Part shown: positions 59,019 to 64,000 of the stretch, one piece after another | Layout: each line of letters starts with the position of its first letter | Numbering within the stretch: the stretch's first letter is position 1 | NCBI RefSeq assembly: GCF_001625305.1 | Contig: NW_017803235.1 | Coordinates: forward strand, 370,750-434,749 | Length of the DNA stretch: 64,000 nucleotides | From: Branchiostoma belcheri | Taxonomy: Eukaryota > Chordata > Leptocardii > Amphioxiformes > Branchiostomatidae | Direction of reading: 5' to 3' | Notes under the pieces: model-generated | The model's input: the letters and a program-made list of their open reading frames with translations, nothing else | Database searches by the model: none | What the model was told of the DNA's origin: nothing | Translations under genes and position numbers: made by a program

Positions 59019-59245
59019 TTATTTCCTTAAATCCGCAGTCACCCACAATACGGCGAGACAATTCCATAGTGTTTCTGATGAAGACAATAAACATGACAAA
59101 CCCTTCACAGCTTTCTGTCCAGGTCTGCATCCCTCTACACAGCGTCCCTCATGTTGATACTTGCAGGTGTCACAGTCTGTTGAAGCAGGTCCGGAGCAGG
59201 TCCTTTTCCCTTCATTACTGACATCTTTACAAAGGCTGCTGCATT
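59019..59245 (-). CDS. Receptor-like gene, eighth visible exon, furin-like repeat
   Basis: Phase 1 in; CSSLCKDVSNEGKRTCSGPA, then DCDTCKYQHEGRCVEGCRPG. The frame runs to TAA at 59019-59021, but the last codons overlap the repeat at 58700-58990, so a donor inside the exon (before about 59080) is possible and the real end is uncertain. Confidence 0.55.
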
Positions 59246-62200
59246 CTACATAGAAATATTATGCTTTCGATTAAAAATTACATGTATTCAATAGGTAAAA
59301 AAATAGTTGGAATAGGCTAACACTGGACGAACCTTAGGATAACAAACTTCTTTAAACAACGTTGCTGAAATAAATCTGACAAGATTGTGTGATTTAATAT
59401 TACGGTAGCAATTACGAAAAAGGAGAATACTATTTAAAGTATTTGCCTTTTTCGTGATTGCTACCATTTATTTCTATTTAAAAATAGAATAGACATTAGA
59501 ATTCAAAAAGCTTATCACTAAGAATGTGCCAGAATTAATTTACAATTCAGTGGAAATTAATTGACATTTACACTCTGCAGTGCTTTTTTACTATCTGTTG
59601 CGTAAAAATATATTACAACATACTTTCGCACACGTTGTTATCATCAAAGTGTGTCAGAGGGCACTCCGTCACACAGTCCACAACACCATCAGGGTGGGTT
59701 TCTTTCATTCTCTTAATGCCTGGAAAGAAAACACATATTAACAAAAGCACCTATTTATTATATATAATCTTCAGGAAAATTTACTCACAGCTCTCAAGAC
59801 GCGAACGCCATATTGTTTTCTTAAAACATAAATGTAATTTAAGAGCAAAAACAATAATAGCTAGGTTTGCGAGGGTTTAAAGCAACTATAAATCTAGTGT
59901 CTATAATACCTATACCTGTATTTACCTTTAATATAAAACAACAAAAGACTAATTATTGAATTCAAATTAAAACATATGAAACTTCTATTGTAATAGTATA
60001 TGTACGCATTACTAACATGAACATGCTTTTGTAGCAGTGTCAGATTTCATGTGCTGTGGACACTGCGCGACGCATTCGAAATCACCAGTCTGTCCCTCTC
60101 TGTAGGGGTAGGACACCTTCAGATGTTTACAGGCGATGCAGTCATTTGGAGAGTCGGATCCACTTGTGCGGCATCCTGTGAAGAAAAAAAGGAAAAAGGA
60201 ATGCATGACCTTTTCTTTTGCTACAAAATGATTCTATGGTGGCCATGTTTTTATCTTATTTTATCTACAGTAGACAACTGCACCGATAAAAATTACATGG
60301 CTCAACAACAAAAATGAAATAGATTAACCCTACCTAGACCGGGCTTTTTTTGACATGGGGGGACCGGGGGGGGGGGCTCTTTTGACCCCCCTAAGAACTC
60401 GCGAACGGTATGTCGTATGACCACCAAATTTTCAGAGAATGGTGTACTAGTAAAAAACTATCATATCCACAAATTTTATGTCGTTATGACGTAATATGAC
60501 GTCATTATGACGTCATTAATGTGATTTTATTGGCCAAAACCGTCTAAATAGGTTTTTCCCTGAAAACTAAATGGTATTCAACATAACTGTACCAAAAGTG
60601 TTTATGACAGAATATTAGGGTGTACTAAGTCTTATGTTGCCCATAGCAACACCGGTGACGTCATAAAATGACGTCATGCATATTTAAGATATCCGCCATC
60701 TTGGATCAGCAATCTTGAATTTTCAAAAATAGTTTTTTTCATGATAAAGCCTAAAATAAACTGTAAACATACTAAAGACCTTCGTTTACAACTTTTTTGG
60801 AAAAAGAAATGGAAGTATTGATGAAATTTTAATGAAAATAACCCGTATATACCTGTTTTAATGATATGGTCCGCCATCTTGGATTTTGGCCAATGACGTC
60901 ATCAAATTAGCATGAATTATGCATATTTAATGATGAAATTTACATTAAATTATCAAGGATGTTATTAATATTAGAAACCATGAGTAACTTGACATAAAAC
61001 CCATAAAACTCTATTGTTGAAACAAAAAATACTAAATTTAGCAAAAAATGCCTGTCAGAAACCCGTTGCCATGGCAACACAAAAAATTATTATCTTATTC
61101 CAATGATAGAGAATTGTTGCCAACAATATTCTAGGAAAAGTCACCAAGTTTGGCCGTTCTACGGCTAGCCGTTCAGACGCTAGGTGACATCAAAGTTGCC
61201 GCGGGCACTTTTAGCCCCCCCCCCCGGTCTAGGTAGGGTTAAAGGTGAAACCAGGAGTTTTCAGAATTTAAGAGACATACAAAAAGAAATGAAGCAAAAA
61301 ATAAAACCTTTGAAAATGTTAGTACAATTTGACACTTAAATGATGACTGTAGGATTAAATAACACACAAGATTCCATGTCTGAATGATTGCAGTGCACAT
61401 GTGTTCACCGATAATCTTCAAGGCTAGTATAAGCAATAATTCAGGTTTAATACCTGACTAGGTATACGTAGCGCAATAAAACAAGCAAGCAAGGTTACAT
61501 CAAAATGCAAAGACGAACGTACCGTTGCACTCGGAGTGACATTTTTGTTGACAGACCCCGTTGATCAACTCCGTCCCTTCCCGGCAGATGATGAAGTCCT
61601 TTGCCGGCTTGTCCAGCAGTGACAGTCCCATCACCTTGACAGGAGACTCCCCACTGCCGAAGGAATAGTACCGAAGGGACGCCAACTCGTTGAATTTAAA
61701 ACTCAACCAGACGTGGGGACGCTCCTATTATGAATTTTAGTAAAAAAAAAGATATTAATGATGTTTTGTCCAAAAAAATATGCCTTTCTGTCAATGTACG
61801 AATGCCTAAATTTTAGAACTATATATACACACCTCGTTGTCAGGCGTCTTGCCGAATTGAATGACTGTTGTCGTGTCGTCCACATCTTCAGTCACACAGA
61901 CAAAGTACGACTGGTACAGGGTTGCCGAACCCAGACCGCCGGCATTGTCATTCAGCTGGGTGGTTTTTAGCCGCAGTGCCTACATTTTTGTATGAAACAT
62001 GTTCTTACTGTTAGTCCTATTACACATTACCGCGCACAGCGGTAACTTTAGTAATACTTTAGTTTACACTATCTTAACCGAATGTATCAGAAAATACATT
62101 CCTGATAAAAGTTCAGGAAGGTGTCTGCTCCAGATACAACAATGTAGATAGTCCTCGGAATAGCTTCATGCTGATATCTCAAACTACTGACATCTTCCTT

Positions 62201-63792
62201 ACTTTTAGTACCATGGATGAATAGATAAATATCCAATGCTCAGACTGATGCGCATATCTCAGCTTTTATAAAATCCGTGACCTTCGAACAAAACTACATA
62301 CTAGTGAATGCTACTCAAGAAGAAGAATATATAGAAAGAAAGACAAAATTCTACTCTAATCCTAATTTTCGTAAAATGCATTGTGTATGTTAGGAAACCT
62401 TGACGGGTTAAGGTACCTCACGTGACAATTCAGAAAACTATGACTACGTGTGCTGACCTTATACAGTGCCACTCCCTCAGGTGTGATCTGTACATATATC
62501 CATGTCTCATGGTTTTGCGGGATGCTGGCAAACACAACAAAGATGTCGCCTTCTGATGCTGCAGTGAAGTGGATGCACTTTCCTCCATCGGTCGGATCAA
62601 AGCGATGCGCGTTAGTCCATTGGATGCTACACGGTACGTCTCCAACTGTGTCACTGCAGAAGAGCAACCAAAAATTCTACATTCATCATAGTATTATTAT
62701 TTATCAACGTGTTAATTATATTACTTAAAATATTTCATTTCTAATTCAATGTGTATTTAAAAATGAGTTGTTCTTTGTGAGACCACTAAATCCCATATTG
62801 GTAGTACTTAATCGGTAGTGGGTTTACTTACCTCTTCTGGCTTAAGTGGTTGAGTAGTTGTTTGTACTCAGCTCTGGCGACGTCACGGCCTTTTACCCAG
62901 TCTGGTAAGTCTGTCAGTAGTGTAACTGAGGCATTAAAGTCGTCCTCCGTCACCGTAAAGACACCTGTTCCCTCATCATACGTCATGACAAGCCCCTGGA
63001 CGCTGACCTGCGGAATCGTCATGTCATGTAGAACTGCATTTGTAAAACTGTCATGAAAGTTCATATGTGTTGGTAGTGATTATAGTAAAATGTTTAAATA
63101 CAAAGATCACACAGAGATCAAATTTTTGACGACCACTGTCGCCTTAATCAGGATAATGGATGACCAATTACTTTAAAACATAATCTCACGAGAGTTACGA
63201 TATACAGACACGTGACCTTAATCACACGAGACTTTGCGGATACGTGACGTAAGCAATAGGTCAAGAGCACCAGGCAGTTTATATCGTCCACCGTCTCTGT
63301 GATGACTGGAGTGCCCTGATGATGGTGACAGTGGTCGTTGAAAATTTGATCTCTGTGTAATCTTTGTATTGAAACAAACTTCAACATTTTACTAACATTT
63401 TAAAAACTGTTATAAGAAGGTTGAAGATTGTTAAAAGACTGTTTAGGTGACGAACTGAATGCACCATGTTCCGTATGTTCTGATTTGTTTACCTTTTTCG
63501 CCTGGTCGTCCTCGCTTCCCCCGTTTTTGTAGCCATCATACAGATGTGGTACAGACCCTTTCCTGGTAGAGAACCACTTGTGACGATAGAACTTAAGTGT
63601 CAGCACGTCTTGAGCCCGAAGAATCCCCGGGATGTCATACGGCATGTCAAACACGACCGTGAACTCCTTTCCTCCGGTCATGTCTTTCCATGTGGGCACG
63701 CCGGTGTTGTCTTCCTGAAGGAACGCCAACATGGCGGTTTCACAACCTGCCTCTCCAGCGGGCAGGAGGAAGTCCGAACTCAGGATACGACC
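59019..63792 (-). CDS. Extracellular/receptor-like gene with cysteine-rich (furin/GF-receptor-like) repeats, 5' part outside window
   Basis: At least eight exons on minus: 63493-63792, 62832-63033, 62458-62653, 61833-61979, 61523-61724, 60017-60175, 59624-59719, 59019-59245. From the second exon onward the phases fit (1-2, 2-0, 0-0, 0-1, 1-1, 1-1, 1-). The first half is a beta-rich region without cysteine repeats; part of it (exons 62458-61523) faintly recalls the farnesoic-acid-O-methyltransferase-type extracellular domain (TWIYVQITPEG, PHVWLSFKF), which is a weak suggestion. The second half has the C-x2-C spacing of furin-like or growth-factor-receptor repeats. The exact protein is not recognised. 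The first and second exons do not match in phase (0 against 1), so an exon may be missing. The open frame ends at TAA 59019-59021, but the true 3' end may lie elsewhere. Confidence 0.65.
59624..59719 (-). CDS. Receptor-like gene, seventh visible exon, furin-like repeat
   Basis: 96 bp, phase 1-1; IKRMKETHPDGVVDCVTECP and THFDDNNVCE. Donor GAAA|GTATGT. Confidence 0.68.
60017..60175 (-). CDS. Receptor-like gene, sixth visible exon, furin-like repeat
   Basis: 159 bp, phase 1-1; GCRTSGSDSPNDCIACKHLK, then GDFECVAQCPQHMKSDTATK. The donor TCAT|GTTAGT was chosen because it keeps phase with the next exon; it is not a strong site. Confidence 0.68.
60328..61238. mobile_element. piggyBac-like MITE (CCCTACCTAGACC subfamily), copy 2
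   Basis: 911 bp flanked by TTAA (60324-60327, 61239-61242), with ends CCCTACCTAGACCGGG on both sides. It lies in the intron between receptor exons 61523 and 60175. Internally it shares GTCCGCCATCTTGG and TTGCCATGGCAACA text with copy 1. Confidence 0.85.
61523..61724 (-). CDS. Receptor-like gene, fifth visible exon, start of cysteine-rich region
   Basis: 202 bp, phase 0 in, phase 1 out; ERPHVWLSFKFNELASLRYY, then the first cysteine repeat CREGTELINGVCQQKCHSEC. Donor AACG|GTACGT. Confidence 0.75.
61833..61979 (-). CDS. Receptor-like gene, fourth visible exon
   Basis: 147 bp, phase 0-0; ALRLKTTQLNDNAGGLGSAT through TTVIQFGKTPDNE. Donor GAG|GTGTGT. Confidence 0.7.
62458..62653 (-). CDS. Receptor-like gene, third visible exon
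   Basis: 196 bp, phase 2 in, phase 0 out; VPCSIQWTNAHRFDPTDGGK and HETWIYVQITPEGVALYK. The donor AAG|GTCAGC fits. Confidence 0.7.
62832..63033 (-). CDS. Receptor-like gene, second visible exon
   Basis: 202 bp, phase 1 in, phase 2 out; TYDEGTGVFTVTEDDFNASV and LLTDLPDWVKGRDVARAEY. No cysteines. Confidence 0.6.
63083..63394. mobile_element. Small MITE with about 65-bp inverted repeats
   Basis: The ends TAGTAAAATGTT are inverted, followed by ACACAGAGATCAAATTTT and ACGACCACTGTC on each side. Total about 310 bp, in the intron between the first two visible receptor exons. Confidence 0.75.
63493..63792 (-). CDS. Receptor-like gene, first visible exon
   Basis: 300 bp, phase 0-0, acceptor GTGTAG and donor AAAAAG|GTAAAC. 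Contains LPAGEAGCETAMLAFLQED and GGKEFTVVFDMPYDIPGIL. Not recognised. Upstream exons lie past the window end. Confidence 0.65.
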
Positions 63793-63961
63793 CTACACGT
63801 AAAATATGCTTAATGAGTTATGTCTATGTTCTAATATCTTAGATCATCACTGGACTGGAATTTCAAAGCCAATTAGGATCTAGAATCCTTCAAGGATTCG
63901 ATATTATGTGTATCAATAAATATAAAATAGAATAGTTGATACGAATTAAAAATGAGTTTAA

Positions 63962-64000
63962 CCCTACCTAGACCGGGCTTTTTTTGACATGGGGGGACCG
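63962..64000 (+). mobile_element. piggyBac-like MITE, copy 3, cut by the window end
   Basis: Follows TTAA 63958-63961 and starts CCCTACCTAGACCGGG and CTTTTTTTGACATGG, the same as the left end at 60328. Confidence 0.8.

Noticed and set aside
1-64000. CRISPR arrays, bacterial operons, integrated virus
   Set aside because: The repeats are transposon or microsatellite type, genes are split by introns, and no viral structural or replication genes were seen.

Overview
The window looks like nuclear DNA of an invertebrate chordate, most likely an amphioxus (Branchiostoma). This is inferred from AT-rich introns, many small GT-AG exons, a collagenous C-type lectin, a CYP2-like P450, fibronectin type II exons, and a dense mix of LINEs, mariner, TTAA-flanked MITEs and fold-back elements. 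No prokaryotic or viral genes were seen. Species and protein-family assignments come from motif reading only; no search was run.

Layout. 1-2739 (-): degenerate LINE with endonuclease and reverse transcriptase. About 2740-6170: AT-rich, with a degenerate tandem repeat. About 6290-16475 and 32690-45845: two arms of a large INVERTED duplication. Each arm carries one copy of the same seven-exon gene for a type II membrane protein: cytoplasmic tail with an NPIY motif, transmembrane helix, short coiled coil, collagen repeat, C-type lectin domain. The right (-) copy is intact, 388 codons plus stop. The left (+) copy has a 1-bp deletion in the collagen exon and a lost splice donor. Each arm has private insertions, for example an RTE LINE with target-site duplication only in the left arm, matched by an empty site in the right.

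Spacer between the arms (about 16.5-32.7 kb): a 4.75-kb near-palindromic element flanked by TTAA with a complete mariner inside it, then a seven-exon cytochrome P450 gene on (-). That gene has a 14-bp frameshifting exon duplication, a 10-bp deletion over the PERF region, and non-canonical C- and I-helix motifs, although its heme cysteine is kept.

Right flank (45.8-64 kb): TTAA-flanked MITEs of two related subfamilies; a tandem array of fibronectin type II exons on (-) (five intact, one decayed) interrupted by a LINE; and the exons of a large extracellular or receptor-like gene on (-) with cysteine-rich furin/growth-factor-receptor-like repeats, whose 5' end lies beyond the window.

The clearest biological story is the inverted pair of membrane collagenous lectins: one copy preserved, with an apparent endocytosis signal, and one decaying, embedded in nested palindromes that may themselves have promoted the inversion.
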